From Wolbachia endosymbiont (group A) of Pogonocherus hispidulus (GTDB taxonomy: Bacteria > Pseudomonadota > Alphaproteobacteria > Rickettsiales > Anaplasmataceae): a stretch of DNA of 64,000 nucleotides. The stretch covers positions 310,001-374,000 of the forward strand of contig NZ_OZ034750.1 of the NCBI RefSeq assembly GCF_964028195.1, given 5' to 3'. The position numbers and the translations under genes were made by a program. Shown piece after piece: positions 16,470 through 26,766 of the stretch (its first letter is position 1; every line of letters starts with the position of its first letter). The notes beneath the pieces are model-generated. The model was not told the DNA's origin, ran no database searches, and saw only the letters and a program-made list of their open reading frames with translations.

Positions 16470-18818
16470 ATGAGTAATGTAAATGAAGATAATGAAGATA
16501 ATGAAGATATAAATGCTGATTTATTTCAGGCTGCTAAAGAGGGTAATATTGATGAAGTAAAACGTCTAATAAGTGAAGGAGCAGATGTTAATGCAACAGA
16601 TCAATATGGAAAAACTCCTTTACATGGGGCTGCTCAAAATGGCTATAAGGATATAGTAAATGCTCTAATAGAAGCAAAAGCAAATGTTAATGCAGAAGCA
16701 TTTTTTAATATGACTCCTTTACTTTTTGCTGCTCAAAATGGCCATAAAGATATAGTAGAAATTCTATTAAATAAAGGAGCAGGTGTTAATGCAGTAGAAA
16801 GTTTTAAAGGAATGACTTCTTTATGGCTGGCTGCTCAAAATGGCCATGAAGGTGTGGTAGAAGTGCTATTAACAGCAAAAGAAATTGATGTTAATACATA
16901 TCCTCAGGCATTACGTTCTGCTGCTAGAAATGACCATGAAGGTGTAGTAAAAGTGTTATTAACAAAAGAAAAAGAAATAGATGTTAAAACTCTTTCTGAG
17001 GAATTACGTTTTGCTGCTAAAAATGGTCATGAAGGTGTAGTAAAAGCGCTACTAACAGCAGAACAAATCGATGTTAATGAATTTTTTTGGGCATTATATT
17101 TGGCTGCTCAAAATGGCCATGAAGGTGTAGTAAAAGCGCTACTAACAGCAGAAAAGATTAGTGTTTCAGCAAAAGATAATCTTGGAAAAACTACTTTGCA
17201 TTGGGCTGCTGAAAAGGGCTATGTAGAGATAGTAAACACTCTGTTAGGTAAAAAAGCAGAGGTTAATGCAAGAAATGATAGGGGAGAGACTCCTCTATAT
17301 TTAGCTCTTAAATACAGTCATGTAGATGTAGCAAAAGTTCTTTCAGAAGCAAAAGGGATCAATATTAACATAGCAGACAAAGATGGAAAAACTCCTTTAG
17401 ATTTTGCTATTGAGAATCAACACAAAGATATAGTGCAGCTTCTATTAAATAAGTTGACAGATGTTGATCTGGCAGATGAAGATGGAAGGACTCTTTTACA
17501 TTGGGCTGCTGAAAAGGGCTATACGGATATAGTAAACACTCTGTTAGGAAAAGGAGCAGATGTTAATGCAAAAAATGATAAGGGAGAGACTCCTCTATAT
17601 TTGGCTGTTGAATACGTTCGTGTAGATGTAGTAAAAGCTCTAATAGACGGAGGAGCAGATGTTAATAAAGCACGTGGATTCACTAATTTAAATGATGAAA
17701 CATACGCTCTACTAAAAAATGCTGCTTTACTTGAGGCTGCTAAAAATGGTGATATTACTGAAGTAAAACGTCTAATAACTATAGGAACAAGTGTTAACAC
17801 ACAAGATAAAGATGGAAGTACTCCTTTACATTTGGCTGCTGCAAATGGTCATACAAAGATAGTAAGTGCTCTAATAAAAAGAGAAGGAATTAATGTTTAT
17901 GCAAAAGATAACAAAAACAATGCTCCTTTAGATCTTGCTCGTCAAAATAATTACAACGAGGTAGTAAAAGTTCTAGAACAAGCACGAAAAAACATCGAAG
18001 CTTTGTGCTCAGTTGTCAAAAATGGTAATGCGCAGGAGGTAGAAACGCTGTTACAAAGTCTATTACAAGGGCTACTTGGTGATAATCCATCTATAGGAGC
18101 AAATGTTGATATAGTAGATGAGGATGGAAATACTCCCTTACATTTGGCTGCTTTACTTAATAAAACAGAAGTGGTAGAAATTCTAATAGAATACTCAAAA
18201 GATGTTAACATACAAGATAAGGATGGAAGGACTGCTTTACATTTGGCTGCTGTAAATGGCAATAAAGATGTAGTAAAAGCCCTATTGGATGAAGGGGCAA
18301 ATATTAATGTAAAAGATAAAGATGGGAAAACTCCTTTTGATTTAGCTAAAACAGAAGAAATAAAAGCTCTATTAAAAAAAGCCGCAGAAAAACCTGACGA
18401 TGGTTCAGTTGATGAGCCATCGAAAGATAGTGAAGGGGATCAAGAAGAAGATGCTGGTACACAACAGAAAGAAAAACAAGAAGGTAATGCTCAACCAGAA
18501 TCAGATATTATAGGACAAGATTCAGACAATAACAAAGAAGAGGAAAAAATCAACACCACCAGTGCAGGACAAGGAACTGATGTAAAAACCGGAAGTGCAC
18601 AGCCTGTTGTTCCTACACAAACAGAAGAACAGCCGAGCTCTTTTTTTGGTAGTTTGTTTAGTATACTTATGAAGCCTTTTTCATTAATTGCATCATTTTT
18701 TGGTGGGGTTTTTTCATGGTTGTTTGGGTCTGATGAGCCAACACAATCATCATCTGAATCTGACCAACCAGTTGTATTAGAATCACCAAGTGATTCAGGA
18801 GACAATGACATAATATAG
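16470..18818 (+). CDS. Ankyrin-repeat protein with C-terminal hydrophobic anchor
   Basis: A 782-residue protein built of about 17 ankyrin repeats from residue 10 to about 640, with many copies of the consensus GxTPLHLAAxNGHxxIV and VNAxDxxG. Two repeats in the first third lack the usual TPLH turn (TYPQALRSAARNDHEG, EFFWALYLAAQNGHEG). Around residues 640-715 a disordered Glu/Gln/Asp-rich linker follows. A strongly hydrophobic, Phe-rich segment comes next (FFGSLFSILMKPFSLIASFF, then FSWLFG), suggesting membrane insertion at the C-terminus. There is no N-terminal signal. Such proteins are abundant in Wolbachia and are thought to bind host proteins after type IV secretion; that is inference here. 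A gagaggtg ribosome site precedes the ATG. It is the only long ankyrin gene in the window. Confidence 0.92.
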   Translation: MSNVNEDNEDNEDINADLFQAAKEGNIDEVKRLISEGADVNATDQYGKTPLHGAAQNGYKDIVNALIEAKANVNAEAFFNMTPLLFAAQNGHKDIVEILLNKGAGVNAVESFKGMTSLWLAAQNGHEGVVEVLLTAKEIDVNTYPQALRSAARNDHEGVVKVLLTKEKEIDVKTLSEELRFAAKNGHEGVVKALLTAEQIDVNEFFWALYLAAQNGHEGVVKALLTAEKISVSAKDNLGKTTLHWAAEKGYVEIVNTLLGKKAEVNARNDRGETPLYLALKYSHVDVAKVLSEAKGININIADKDGKTPLDFAIENQHKDIVQLLLNKLTDVDLADEDGRTLLHWAAEKGYTDIVNTLLGKGADVNAKNDKGETPLYLAVEYVRVDVVKALIDGGADVNKARGFTNLNDETYALLKNAALLEAAKNGDITEVKRLITIGTSVNTQDKDGSTPLHLAAANGHTKIVSALIKREGINVYAKDNKNNAPLDLARQNNYNEVVKVLEQARKNIEALCSVVKNGNAQEVETLLQSLLQGLLGDNPSIGANVDIVDEDGNTPLHLAALLNKTEVVEILIEYSKDVNIQDKDGRTALHLAAVNGNKDVVKALLDEGANINVKDKDGKTPFDLAKTEEIKALLKKAAEKPDDGSVDEPSKDSEGDQEEDAGTQQKEKQEGNAQPESDIIGQDSDNNKEEEKINTTSAGQGTDVKTGSAQPVVPTQTEEQPSSFFGSLFSILMKPFSLIASFFGGVFSWLFGSDEPTQSSSESDQPVVLESPSDSGDNDII

Positions 18819-18825
18819 CTAAAGG

Positions 18826-19095
18826 TTTACTAGATTCCAGCGTCACGCGCTGGAATGACATCCTCTCTAAGTAGCCTCCTTCTCCTGTCATCCCAGTGCG
18901 TGACACTGGGATCTCATTTTACTTTATGATGATGTCATGAAAGTAGCTGACACTGGTTTCCATCCAAGAGGGCAGTGCCCAGACACTGGTTCCTTTATGA
19001 CGGTGTCATCCCAGTGCCCAGACACTGGAATCCAGAAAACTTAACTTTATACCAGGTAATAAGCCAGTGTCTGGGCACTGGGATGACATCCTCCT
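18826..19095. repeat. Palindromic repeat cluster after the ankyrin gene
   Basis: A run of CAGTG/CAGCG palindromic elements: a full unit at 18830-18861 (GATTCCAGCGTCACGC, then GCTGGAATGACATCC), then CCCAGTGCGTGACACTGGGA near 18893-18912 and further partial copies up to 19085. It passes directly into the first copy of the 460-bp dispersed repeat. Confidence 0.8.
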
Positions 19096-19136
19096 AGTAG
19101 AAATCACTTTTGTAATTGCAACATTCGTGCAATCTT

Positions 19137-19600
19137 TAGCCACAAACATTAAGAAATTTACCAAACGAAAAAAAAGGCAAAAGAAGCCCCGTGGTTGGCT
19201 AATTACTTACATTATACTTTCAAGTATGGCGTTTTTTTATTCTAAACACTTAATAACCGCGATTCAGTTGCTTTTAAACCGCAACTAATCTAAATTATAA
19301 ACGTTAAGAAATTTACTAAACAGAAAAAAAGGCAAAAGAAACCCTAGGGTAGCTAGTTATTCACTATCCATTTTTTAAGTTGGCGTTTTTTTATGTTTTA
19401 AACGCTTTATAAGCGCGTTTCAGCTTATGTAGGTAGAAGTTTGATAAGACATAAGGTGCACATAGTGCAAAAAATTAAACATGAGACGCCAGATACGTGA
19501 GTTTTTTTGTCATTTAATCTGTACAGAGAAGATAAATAAATAGCTTCAGTTTCATGATAAGGGGACTGGCGGAGTTTGTCAAGGAAGTTTTTTCGTTTCT
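19137..19600 (-). repeat. Dispersed 460-bp element, copy 1, with internal promoter
   Basis: Copy 1 of a six-copy family; its sense direction is taken as minus. Its right end carries, on the minus strand, TTGACA (19582-19577), a 17-bp spacer and TATCAT (19559-19554). Transcription would run left through the whole element. Two tandem sub-units follow. Each has an A/T-rich GGCGTTTTTT box and, further on, a GGC-(TTCTTTT)-GCC hairpin followed by a T-run, which would act as a weak intrinsic terminator. A perfect 6-bp hairpin (ATAAGC/GCTTAT) and a GCAC/GTGC hairpin lie upstream of them. Copy 1 is almost identical to copy 4 at 43.7 kb. No convincing long coding frame is present. Confidence 0.8.
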
Positions 19601-19689
19601 ATTGAATGACAGTTGTGACCTATGCAAGAAGTCTATTGACTTTGAGCGCACTTTAGCCTATACAATTTCAATATCTTAAACTGTCAAAC

Positions 19690-20862
19690 ATGCCCGATCT
19701 AAAGACAATGATGTTAAATTTTGGCCCTCAGCACCCAGCTGCACATGGAGTGTTGCGCCTTGTTTTAGAGATGGACGGCGAAGTGGTTGAGAGAGCTGAT
19801 CCTCATATTGGGCTTTTGCACCGCGGTACTGAAAAATTAATAGAACATAAAACGTATCTTCAGGCCTTGCCATATTTTGATCGCCTTGACTATGTGTCAC
19901 CAATGTCACAAGAGCATGCGTATTCACTATGTGTAGAGAAATTGTTGCAATGCGAAATTCCGATCAGGGCAAAGTATTTACGTGTCTTGTTTTGTGAACT
20001 GACAAGAATACTAAATCATTTACTGAACGTTTCTTCTCAAGCGCTTGATGTTGGAGCAATGACCCCTCTTTTATGGCTCTTTGAAGAAAGAGAAAAAATA
20101 CTGGAATTTTACGAAAGAGCTTCAGGCGCAAGGTTTCACGCAGCTTACATCAGACCAGGTGGAGTTGCAGCAGATGTTCCAGAAGGCTTGATTGAGGATA
20201 TTGCAAAGTTTATAGAGCAATTTCCAAAGTATATAGACGATGTTGATGAACTTTTAACAGAAAATAGGATATGGAAGCAACGCACTGTAGGAATCAGTGA
20301 AATATCAATTAAACAGGCACTTGACTGGGGCTTTAGTGGACCAATGCTGCGTGCTGCTGGGCTTGCTTGGGATTTGCGAAAAAGCCAGCCATATGAAATA
20401 TATGATCAGCTAGATTTTGATATACCTATTGGCCAAAATGGCGATTGTTATGACCGTTATCTAGTTAGAATGGCAGAGATTAGGCAGTCTGTTAGCTTGG
20501 TGAAGCAGTGTATAGAGAAAATGCCTGGAGGCCCAATAAAAACTGAAGATAGAAAAATTTCTCCACCGCCAAGAGCAGAGATGAAAAAATCTATGGAAGC
20601 TCTGATTCACCATTTTAAACTTTACTCAGAAGGATATCACGTACCAAAAGGTGAAGCTTACACAGCTGTTGAGGCACCAAAAGGTGAGTTTGGAGTGTAT
20701 ATAGTTTCAGATGGTACCAATAGACCTTATAGATGCCGAATAAGAGCACCTGGCTTTGCACATTTACAAGCTTTGGATTTTATGGCAAAAGGACACATGC
20801 TTGCCGACGTTGCAGCAATTATTGGCTCACTCGATATAGTTTTTGGTGAGATTGATAGGTAA
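19690..20862 (+). CDS. nuoD: NADH-quinone oxidoreductase subunit D
   Basis: The 49-kDa-type subunit of respiratory complex I, in the peripheral arm where it helps form the quinone-binding site. The sequence is highly typical: [22 protein letters not shown] near the N-terminus, [38 protein letters not shown], and the C-terminal [13 protein letters not shown] followed by [14 protein letters not shown]. The two conserved His residues of the HPAAHG motif, which line the quinone site, are present. At 390 residues it is full length. It stands alone, without other nuo genes, next to a promoter-bearing repeat that fires away from it, and converges on recJ with only 18 bases between the stop codons. 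Confidence 0.97.
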   Translation: MPDLKTMMLNFGPQHPAAHGVLRLVLEMDGEVVERADPHIGLLHRGTEKLIEHKTYLQALPYFDRLDYVSPMSQEHAYSLCVEKLLQCEIPIRAKYLRVLFCELTRILNHLLNVSSQALDVGAMTPLLWLFEEREKILEFYERASGARFHAAYIRPGGVAADVPEGLIEDIAKFIEQFPKYIDDVDELLTENRIWKQRTVGISEISIKQALDWGFSGPMLRAAGLAWDLRKSQPYEIYDQLDFDIPIGQNGDCYDRYLVRMAEIRQSVSLVKQCIEKMPGGPIKTEDRKISPPPRAEMKKSMEALIHHFKLYSEGYHVPKGEAYTAVEAPKGEFGVYIVSDGTNRPYRCRIRAPGFAHLQALDFMAKGHMLADVAAIIGSLDIVFGEIDR

Positions 20863-20880
20863 TTATTGTAAAATAGTAAC

Positions 20881-22620
20881 TCAACTAATGGTCAATACAT
20901 CTTCTATTAAAAATTGTACAAATTCATTGCCATTCCAGTAATTCATAGAGATTTTACCCAAAATGGCTTTAACATTACCCTGCATGATAGCAGAGCCAAG
21001 GTGAGTATTTGCAGAGCGAAATGCAATAGCTCTTATCATAACATTATCATCAGCAATAAAACATTTTATATGGTCAACTCCTATAACTTCAGGCTTTCTT
21101 ATCTTTGCTCCCTGAATGATAAACCTTGGTTCATGATTCCCAACTCCAAATGGTCCCAAGCGTTGCAGTTGGTTCCACAGAGATAAGTTTATTGCTTTAG
21201 CAGTTACTATACTATCAGCTTTTAAAGTTTTCTCATTTATAGAGTTTGAAAATCTTTCAGTAAAAAAATCATGCAAATCATTTATTTTGTCTTCTTTAAT
21301 TGAAAATCCTGCCGCCATACTATGGCCACCACCTTCAATAATCAAATTTATAAACTTTGCGGAAAGGACTGCAGCACCGATATCAACTCCCAAAATTGAT
21401 CTACAGCTTGCTTTTCCTATTCCGTTATTTAAAGATATCACTACTGTTGGCAAGTGAAACTGCTCCTTTAGCCTTGATGCAATTATACCAATTATTCCCT
21501 GGTGCCAGTTGCCGCTTATCATTATAAAATTCGCACCTGATTGGGTAGACTTTTCCGCTTGTGCTGTAGCTTCCAAGAGAGCCTCATTTTCTAACACTTT
21601 CCTTGCATTATTCAAATCTATTAATTTTAGCGCGATTGAATGTGCCTCTTCATCATCATCGGTGGAAAGCAACCTTGCACCGAGCGATGCTTCTCCAATT
21701 CTTCCTCCAGCATTTATGCATGGCCCAATACTAAACCCTAATCGTGAAACACTTGGTTTTTCAAGGATCCCCAAAGCATCAAATAAAACACGTAAGCCAA
21801 CGTTTTTTCTTGCTGACATAACTTTTAATCCTTGTGAGACAAATGCTCTATTGAGGCCTGTAATCTGCATAACATCACAGACAGTTCCCAGGGCAACTAA
21901 ATCCAGCAGATCAAATAAATCTGGTTCTTTTTTGTTGGTAAAAAATCCTTGCTCACGTAGGCTTTTATTAAGAGCAATAATCAGCAGAAATGACACTCCA
22001 ACTGCTGCAAGGTTAGTATAAGGAGAGCTTTCATCAAGGCGGTTTGGGTTAACAACTGCTATGGCGCTTGGTAACTTTTCCGTACCAAGATGATGATCGA
22101 CAACTATAATATCAAGACCAAAGACCTTTGCATCTTCTATTGGTTGATATGCAAGCGTACCGCAATCAACGGAAATACATAAATCGATCCCGTTTTTTTT
22201 AAGTTGTAATAAAGCATCTGTGTTTAATCCATAGCCCTCATCAACACGATCTGGAATGTAGATTATAGAGTGTATATCGATTGCTCTCAGGTACCTGTTA
22301 ATCAATGCTGACGACGTTGCACCATCAACATCATAGTCACCAAATATTGCAATGTTTTCATTATTTTTTATTGCCCGTATTATACGAGAAACAGCTTTAT
22401 CCATATCAAGAAGGTGAAAGGGATCTGGTAATAGCGATCTGATTAGTGGATATAAGAAGTCGCTTGCATTTTCTATATTAACACCACGAGTAACTAATAT
22501 TCTTGCTAGTACTTCTGGTAACTCAAATCTCTGTATAAGAGTTAAGATTTCCCTTTGATCTGCTTCTTGCAACTTCCACAATGCATTTGTTATGCTGCGC
22601 TTTTCAATTTCAAGTAGCAT
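20881..22620 (-). CDS. recJ: Single-stranded-DNA-specific exonuclease RecJ
   Basis: RecJ degrades single-stranded DNA 5' to 3' in recombinational and mismatch repair. The DHH-family motifs are intact: FGDYDVDGATSSAL (motif I, metal-binding Asp residues), SVDCGT, and VVDHH (motif III). The DHHA1 region GGGHSMAAGF and the C-terminal OB-like domain (GPFGVGNHEPRF) are also present. The length of 579 residues is normal. It converges on nuoD. The mismatch-repair gene mutL lies 1.8 kb away on the same strand, separated by an intron fragment and repeats. Confidence 0.96.
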   Translation of the reverse strand: MLLEIEKRSITNALWKLQEADQREILTLIQRFELPEVLARILVTRGVNIENASDFLYPLIRSLLPDPFHLLDMDKAVSRIIRAIKNNENIAIFGDYDVDGATSSALINRYLRAIDIHSIIYIPDRVDEGYGLNTDALLQLKKNGIDLCISVDCGTLAYQPIEDAKVFGLDIIVVDHHLGTEKLPSAIAVVNPNRLDESSPYTNLAAVGVSFLLIIALNKSLREQGFFTNKKEPDLFDLLDLVALGTVCDVMQITGLNRAFVSQGLKVMSARKNVGLRVLFDALGILEKPSVSRLGFSIGPCINAGGRIGEASLGARLLSTDDDEEAHSIALKLIDLNNARKVLENEALLEATAQAEKSTQSGANFIMISGNWHQGIIGIIASRLKEQFHLPTVVISLNNGIGKASCRSILGVDIGAAVLSAKFINLIIEGGGHSMAAGFSIKEDKINDLHDFFTERFSNSINEKTLKADSIVTAKAINLSLWNQLQRLGPFGVGNHEPRFIIQGAKIRKPEVIGVDHIKCFIADDNVMIRAIAFRSANTHLGSAIMQGNVKAILGKISMNYWNGNEFVQFLIEDVLTIS

Positions 22621-22733
22621 ATTCTTTGTAAATAAAACTACTTTACCAGAACTTTTAAGTTTGTTCTATAATTGTATTAGACTTCTGCATAACCTAAACT
22701 AAGCAGAAAAAAGATACAAGGATGATGTCATGA

Positions 22734-23524
22734 GTGCGCCAAGCAAAGTGCGTAAAGTCCAGTTGGTGAAAATCCAGGCAAAGCCTAGCCAGCAGCCTGG
22801 AACAAACCACTATGCTGCGCAAGGTAACGAGCGTAGTAAAGCTAGTGGAATGGACAACGCAGGGTACAACGAAAGTGAAGGTAATGAGTCCCGAAATTCT
22901 CGATGAAATAGAGGTCGACACTTTTCATGTAGTGGAAGACAGCAAGAAGGGTAACAATAAGGCAAGTTATCACTCACTCTATCGGGATCTGAGGCCGTAT
23001 CATGTGTTGAGATGGAGTTTTCGTAAACTTGGGAGATCCTTTGCATTCCTATTAAGGTACGTTGGAACAAAGGCGAGGACTGACGGAAGATGCAAAGGAA
23101 GTCGGACTGACTGATAGTACTCAGAGTGTCACATACAAGGGGAAGCGGTCAGCAATATAGTGACTGGTTTAGGGATTGCTATGCCAATACAACAGAGGTT
23201 GGAATAACGTGCAAGGAAAACTAAAACAGATAGCAGTAAGAGCCAGGCAAGATAAACGATTGAAATTTACATCGTTAATTCATCTGATAAACGCAGAGAA
23301 TCTTGCTGAATGTTATAAAGAACTAAAGCATAACAAGGCATGTGGTATAGACCAGGTGACAATAGAAGCGTATGGAGAAAATCTCGAAGAGAAGCTTAGA
23401 ACTCTGGTGGATAGTATGAAGAGGAAGCAATATCAACTGCAACCAGTGAAAAGAGTATATATACCAAAAGCTGGAAGCAAAGAGAAACGCGGTCTCGGGG
23501 TACCATCAACAGAAGATAAGTTGG
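22734..23524 (+). mobile_element. Truncated group II intron (5' part)
   Basis: The segment begins GTGCGCC, matching the group II intron 5' consensus GUGYG. It continues with about 475 bases of purine-rich structured sequence, followed by the N-terminal codons of an intron reverse transcriptase. The RT frame and intron homology stop abruptly near 23524. No domain V/VI can be seen downstream, so the catalytic and 3' parts are deleted. The flank just before the intron (CTAAGCAGAAAAAA) resembles the sub-unit B sequence of the 460-bp repeat, a hint that this intron too landed in or near such a repeat. Confidence 0.7.
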
Positions 23525-23571
23525 ATGCTGAAGAAGATATTAGAAAATATTTATATAGCGATAAAACTTAA
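23209..23571 (+). pseudogene. ltrA: Group II intron reverse transcriptase, N-terminal fragment
   Basis: From a GTG at 23209 the frame reads VQGKLKQIAVRARQDKRLKF and LAECYKELKHNKACGIDQVT, then YQLQPVKRVYIPKAGS and RGLGVPSTEDKL. This is the RT-0/RT-1 region of a LtrA-type intron-encoded protein. The normal sequence would continue into the palm domain. Here it switches after EDKL to DAEEDIRKYLYSDKT and stops, so the catalytic YADD box is absent and the protein is dead. The final 15 codons belong to whatever sequence the deletion joined to the intron. Confidence 0.75.
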
Positions 23572-23589
23572 TCAGGAGGATTTAAAACT

Positions 23590-23715
23590 ATGACTTCTAC
23601 CAAACAAGACTGGAGGCTAGCAAGAGGACAATTTTTACCACTTTTCTTTTTCCTTATGCTACTTTCCCTTAACTTGACGCGTATGGTCGGTCGTACACGC
23701 CCGCTATTCCTATAG
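23590..23715 (+). CDS. Small hydrophobic ORF (41 aa), unknown
   Basis: A short frame with an excellent ribosome site (aggagga) nine bases before the ATG. It starts MTSTKQDWRLARGQFLPLFF, followed by a hydrophobic segment (FLMLLSLNLT) and a basic tail. It could be a one-helix membrane peptide or the start of a gene whose remainder was lost. The stop codon of the preceding chimeric RT frame lies 18 bases upstream. I do not recognise it. Confidence 0.3.
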   Translation: MTSTKQDWRLARGQFLPLFFFLMLLSLNLTRMVGRTRPLFL

Positions 23716-23769
23716 TGAGTAGAGTTATCTTCCCTCTTGTTTCTTTTATAACATATTTTTAACTTACAA

Positions 23770-23895
23770 CTGCCGCGGTATCTCTAGATCCCGCTAACAA
23801 GTAGCGGGATGACGAGGTTATCGTCATACCACCGCGAACCGTCATACCGCCGCGGTATCTCAGCCGCTAACAAGTAGCGGTATGACGGTTGTCGT
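23770..23895. repeat. Palindromic repeats, CCGCTAAC / CCGCGG family
   Basis: Palindromes of the second family: GATCCCGCTAACAAGTAGCG with GGATGACG, then GTCATACCGCCGCGGTATCT and a GCCGCTAACAAGTAGCGGTA unit. They sit directly against the left end of dispersed repeat copy 2, an arrangement also seen at copies 4 and 5. Confidence 0.8.
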
Positions 23896-24336
23896 TTAGC
23901 CATAAATATTTAAGAAATTTACCAAGTGAAAAAAAAGGCAAAAGAAGCCCTAGCCATTGTCTATTTTCAGTATTGGCGTTTTTTAAGTCTTAAACACTGC
24001 AATTTAGCTGCTTTTAAGTGCAACTAACCTTAGCTTAAATGTTTAAGAAATTTACTAAGCAGAAAAAAAGGCAAAAGAAACCCCGTGGTAATTAGTGTTC
24101 ATTTCCTAATCCTGCAAATTGGCGTACTATACTGTCTTAAACGACTTATAAGCGCGTTTCAGCTTGTGTAGGTAAAAACCTAGAAATATTGTGAAGACAT
24201 AAGGTGCACATAGTGCAAAAAATTAAAAATAAGACGCCAACTACGTTGTTTTCTTGCTGTTTAATCTGCACAGATGAAGATAACTGAATACCTTCAGTTT
24301 CATGATAAGGGGGCTGGCGGAGTTTGTCAAGTGATT
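23896..24336 (-). repeat. Dispersed 460-bp element, copy 2, with internal promoter
   Basis: Same architecture as copy 1. The minus-strand promoter is TTGACA (24330-24325), 17 bp, TATCAT (24307-24302). Both tandem sub-units (near 23907 and 24040) and the GTGC hairpin are present. The right flank after the promoter differs from copies 1, 3, 4 and 6 (no TTTTTTCGTTTCT), so the right end is slightly shorter or diverged. It closely matches copy 6 at 61.4 kb. Confidence 0.8.
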
Positions 24337-24398
24337 TTTGCATTTCCATGCTACTTGGATGACGAGGAAGGAGCACTTACATATTTATGGCAACCTCA

Positions 24399-26258
24399 TT
24401 ACCTGCGCTCAAACAGTTTTTCAATATCACTCAATTTCATTTCTATATAAGTTGGTCTTCCGTGGTTGCATTGCCCGGAATATGGGGTTTTTTCCATTTG
24501 TCTTAACAACTCATTCATCTCCTCTAACCTCATTTTCCTGCCTGCTCTAATTGATCCATGACAAGCGATAGTTGCCAATATTTTGTTCACTTTATCTTCT
24601 ACTGGCAATGTATCTTCTATTTCCGTTAATCTATCGACTATATTAATTAGCATCTCTTTTACATCTATTGCTCCCAAAATTGCAGGGATTTCTTTTACTA
24701 TCACTTTATTTTCTGGTTTGATTTCAATATCAAAACCCATTTCAAATAACTTATCTTTATAGATTTCAATCATCTCCATTCCAGCTTGATTTTTGATTTC
24801 AACCGTTTCAGGAAGAAGTAGTTTTTGTCTTTTTATACTTGATTTTTGTTTTAAGCATTCATATACTAATCTCTCGTGGGCTGCATGCTGATCAACTATA
24901 ATCAATTTGTCTCTTACCTCGGCAATAATGTAAGTATTATAGACCTGACAGCGTGCAAACCCGAGTGGGTGGCTCTCTATCAAATCAACTTGCTCTAACA
25001 CCTTTTTTTCTAGAACCATAGTCTCCGTTTGTGATGGGAATTTCTGTATGCCGGTATAATCAAACGATTTTGACTGTTCTGATAAGCCTTTTGCTTTTTC
25101 ATTTGGAGAAGCAAATTCTTTTATTAGTTGATTTTCAAAAGGGCTTGGCCTCCTTTCGTAAAATTCTTTTTGAACATTAGACTTATCAAAAGGATCTGAT
25201 AATGAACCTTTCAAAAAACCCTCTATCGTATTAGTAGTTTTCTGGTCACTAGCTGGAATGACATCAAAGGTGCCTATCCTTCTTGACAATGCTTTGATTA
25301 ATCCTCTTGTCACTATCTCATATATGAGCTTCTTATTCTGAAACCTTACTTCTGATTTATTTGGATGCACATTTACATCTACTTGATCATAAGGTATCTC
25401 TAAATGTAACGCTGCAAAAGGATATCTATCGCTTGGAATAAAATCATGATATGCATACCTAACTGCACCAATAAGTAGATTATCTTTAATTGGCCTTTCA
25501 TTAACAAATGTATAGATCTGGGTTGACTTACCACGATTGACGGTCGGCTTACAGATGTGTCCCGTAAGTTTAATGCCGTCTTCTTCTTCATTGACCTCCA
25601 AAGAATTGCCCTGAAATTCTTCTTCTACTTCACACAATCTGTGAAATAACGAAGTCTGCTTAGCGTATTTTAAGAGCTTTTTATTACCTGAAGTGAGAGT
25701 AAACCCTATATGATAGTTAATCATTGCTAGGTTATTTACAATATCAACAATGCTTTGAGTTTCTGCTCTTTCGGTTTTTAGAAATTTTAGTCTATTTGGG
25801 GTAGCGAAAAACAAATCTCGTACTTCAATATGTGTCCCTTGTGATAAAGAGTAGGGAATAAGCTCCCCCATCTTTTCTCCACCCTCATAACTTATAGACC
25901 ATGCTTCACTTGCTTCTCTTGCCTTAGACGATAATTTTATCCTACTTACTGCTGCAATTGAAGGCAGAGCTTCTCCTCTAAAGCCAAGATGCTTGATTTC
26001 TATCAACTCACTGTCGCTTAATTTTGAAGTAGCATGGCGCATAAACGCAAGTTCTAAATCGTTTTTTTCTACTCCGTTACCATCATCTGTCACAATAATA
26101 AGGTTACGCCCACCACTTTCTATTTTGATCTCTATTTCTAAACTTCCAGCATCTATTGCATTTTCCACTAATTCCTTTACTACACTTGCTGGCCTTTCTA
26201 TCACCTCCCCCGCTGCTATACGGTTTATGGTTTTTGTGTCTAAAAGAATTATTGCCAT
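24399..26258 (-). CDS. mutL: DNA mismatch repair protein MutL
   Basis: MutL couples mismatch recognition by MutS to strand incision. The GHKL ATPase motifs are clear: [11 protein letters not shown] (motif I), [12 protein letters not shown] (motif II), MRHATSKL and [12 protein letters not shown] (motif III). The C-terminal domain carries the endonuclease motif [12 protein letters not shown], matching DQHAxxExxxxE, plus ACHGSIRAG and [10 protein letters not shown]. It is therefore the nicking type of MutL. The length of 619 residues is normal. The linker contains VIPASDQ, encoded by a half-palindrome (GATGTCATTCCAGC) like those in the intergenic repeats. purE lies upstream with seven bases between them, so the two are probably co-transcribed. 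Confidence 0.97.
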   Translation of the reverse strand: MAIILLDTKTINRIAAGEVIERPASVVKELVENAIDAGSLEIEIKIESGGRNLIIVTDDGNGVEKNDLELAFMRHATSKLSDSELIEIKHLGFRGEALPSIAAVSRIKLSSKAREASEAWSISYEGGEKMGELIPYSLSQGTHIEVRDLFFATPNRLKFLKTERAETQSIVDIVNNLAMINYHIGFTLTSGNKKLLKYAKQTSLFHRLCEVEEEFQGNSLEVNEEEDGIKLTGHICKPTVNRGKSTQIYTFVNERPIKDNLLIGAVRYAYHDFIPSDRYPFAALHLEIPYDQVDVNVHPNKSEVRFQNKKLIYEIVTRGLIKALSRRIGTFDVIPASDQKTTNTIEGFLKGSLSDPFDKSNVQKEFYERRPSPFENQLIKEFASPNEKAKGLSEQSKSFDYTGIQKFPSQTETMVLEKKVLEQVDLIESHPLGFARCQVYNTYIIAEVRDKLIIVDQHAAHERLVYECLKQKSSIKRQKLLLPETVEIKNQAGMEMIEIYKDKLFEMGFDIEIKPENKVIVKEIPAILGAIDVKEMLINIVDRLTEIEDTLPVEDKVNKILATIACHGSIRAGRKMRLEEMNELLRQMEKTPYSGQCNHGRPTYIEMKLSDIEKLFERR

Positions 26259-26265
26259 AGATTTA

Positions 26266-26757
26266 TTATGAAACTGGTTTTTCTTTTACTTCTTTGGTCT
26301 GTCTCTCTCTCCACTTTTTTAACCTACCTGCAATTTCACTGTTGGAAATTGACAATATAGATACGGCGGTAATGGCAGCATTATATGCTCCATTTTCTCC
26401 TATAGACATGGTTGCAACTGGAACACCCTTTGGCATTTGAACTATAGAGAGTAGACCGTCCAGCCCATTTAATTGTTTACTATGCACAGGAACGCCGATA
26501 ACTGGTAAACAAGTTAATGACGCAACCATACCAGGTAAATGAGCTGCACCTCCTGCACCAGCTATAATAACCTTAAAACCTTCTTCTTGTGCAGATTTAG
26601 CAAAATTGAAGAGCCTTTCTGGTGTTCTATGTGCAGATATTATGAATATGTCATGTGAAACTTCTAATGCTTTTAACATATCGACGGTATGGACCATAGT
26701 GGTGTAATCTGACTCACTTCCCATAATAACAGCAACATCTTTTTTTATTTTTGTCAT
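26266..26757 (-). CDS. purE: N5-carboxyaminoimidazole ribonucleotide mutase PurE
   Basis: PurE converts N5-CAIR to CAIR in de novo purine synthesis, a pathway retained in Wolbachia. Class I motifs are intact: [14 protein letters not shown] (substrate phosphate loop), SAHRTPERL with the catalytic His, [17 protein letters not shown], and [21 protein letters not shown] use the ATG giving MTKIKKD at 26757; an in-frame ATG three codons earlier is also possible. About 163 residues is the usual length. It precedes mutL in a two-gene operon. An AT-rich stretch of 410 bases separates it from the divergent HTH gene. Confidence 0.96.
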   Translation of the reverse strand: MTKIKKDVAVIMGSESDYTTMVHTVDMLKALEVSHDIFIISAHRTPERLFNFAKSAQEEGFKVIIAGAGGAAHLPGMVASLTCLPVIGVPVHSKQLNGLDGLLSIVQMPKGVPVATMSIGENGAYNAAITAVSILSISNSEIAGRLKKWRERQTKEVKEKPVS

Positions 26758-26766
26758 ATTCAACAC

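Noticed and set aside
19067-19288. A 73-residue frame across dispersed repeat copy 1 with a basic start and a hydrophobic middle
   Set aside because: It begins in a palindromic repeat, lies wholly inside the dispersed element and is broken by stops in copies 2, 3, 5 and 6, so it is not a conserved gene.
22812-23114. A 100-residue frame before the intron RT
   Set aside because: It overlaps the structured RNA part of the group II intron and has no recognisable protein features.
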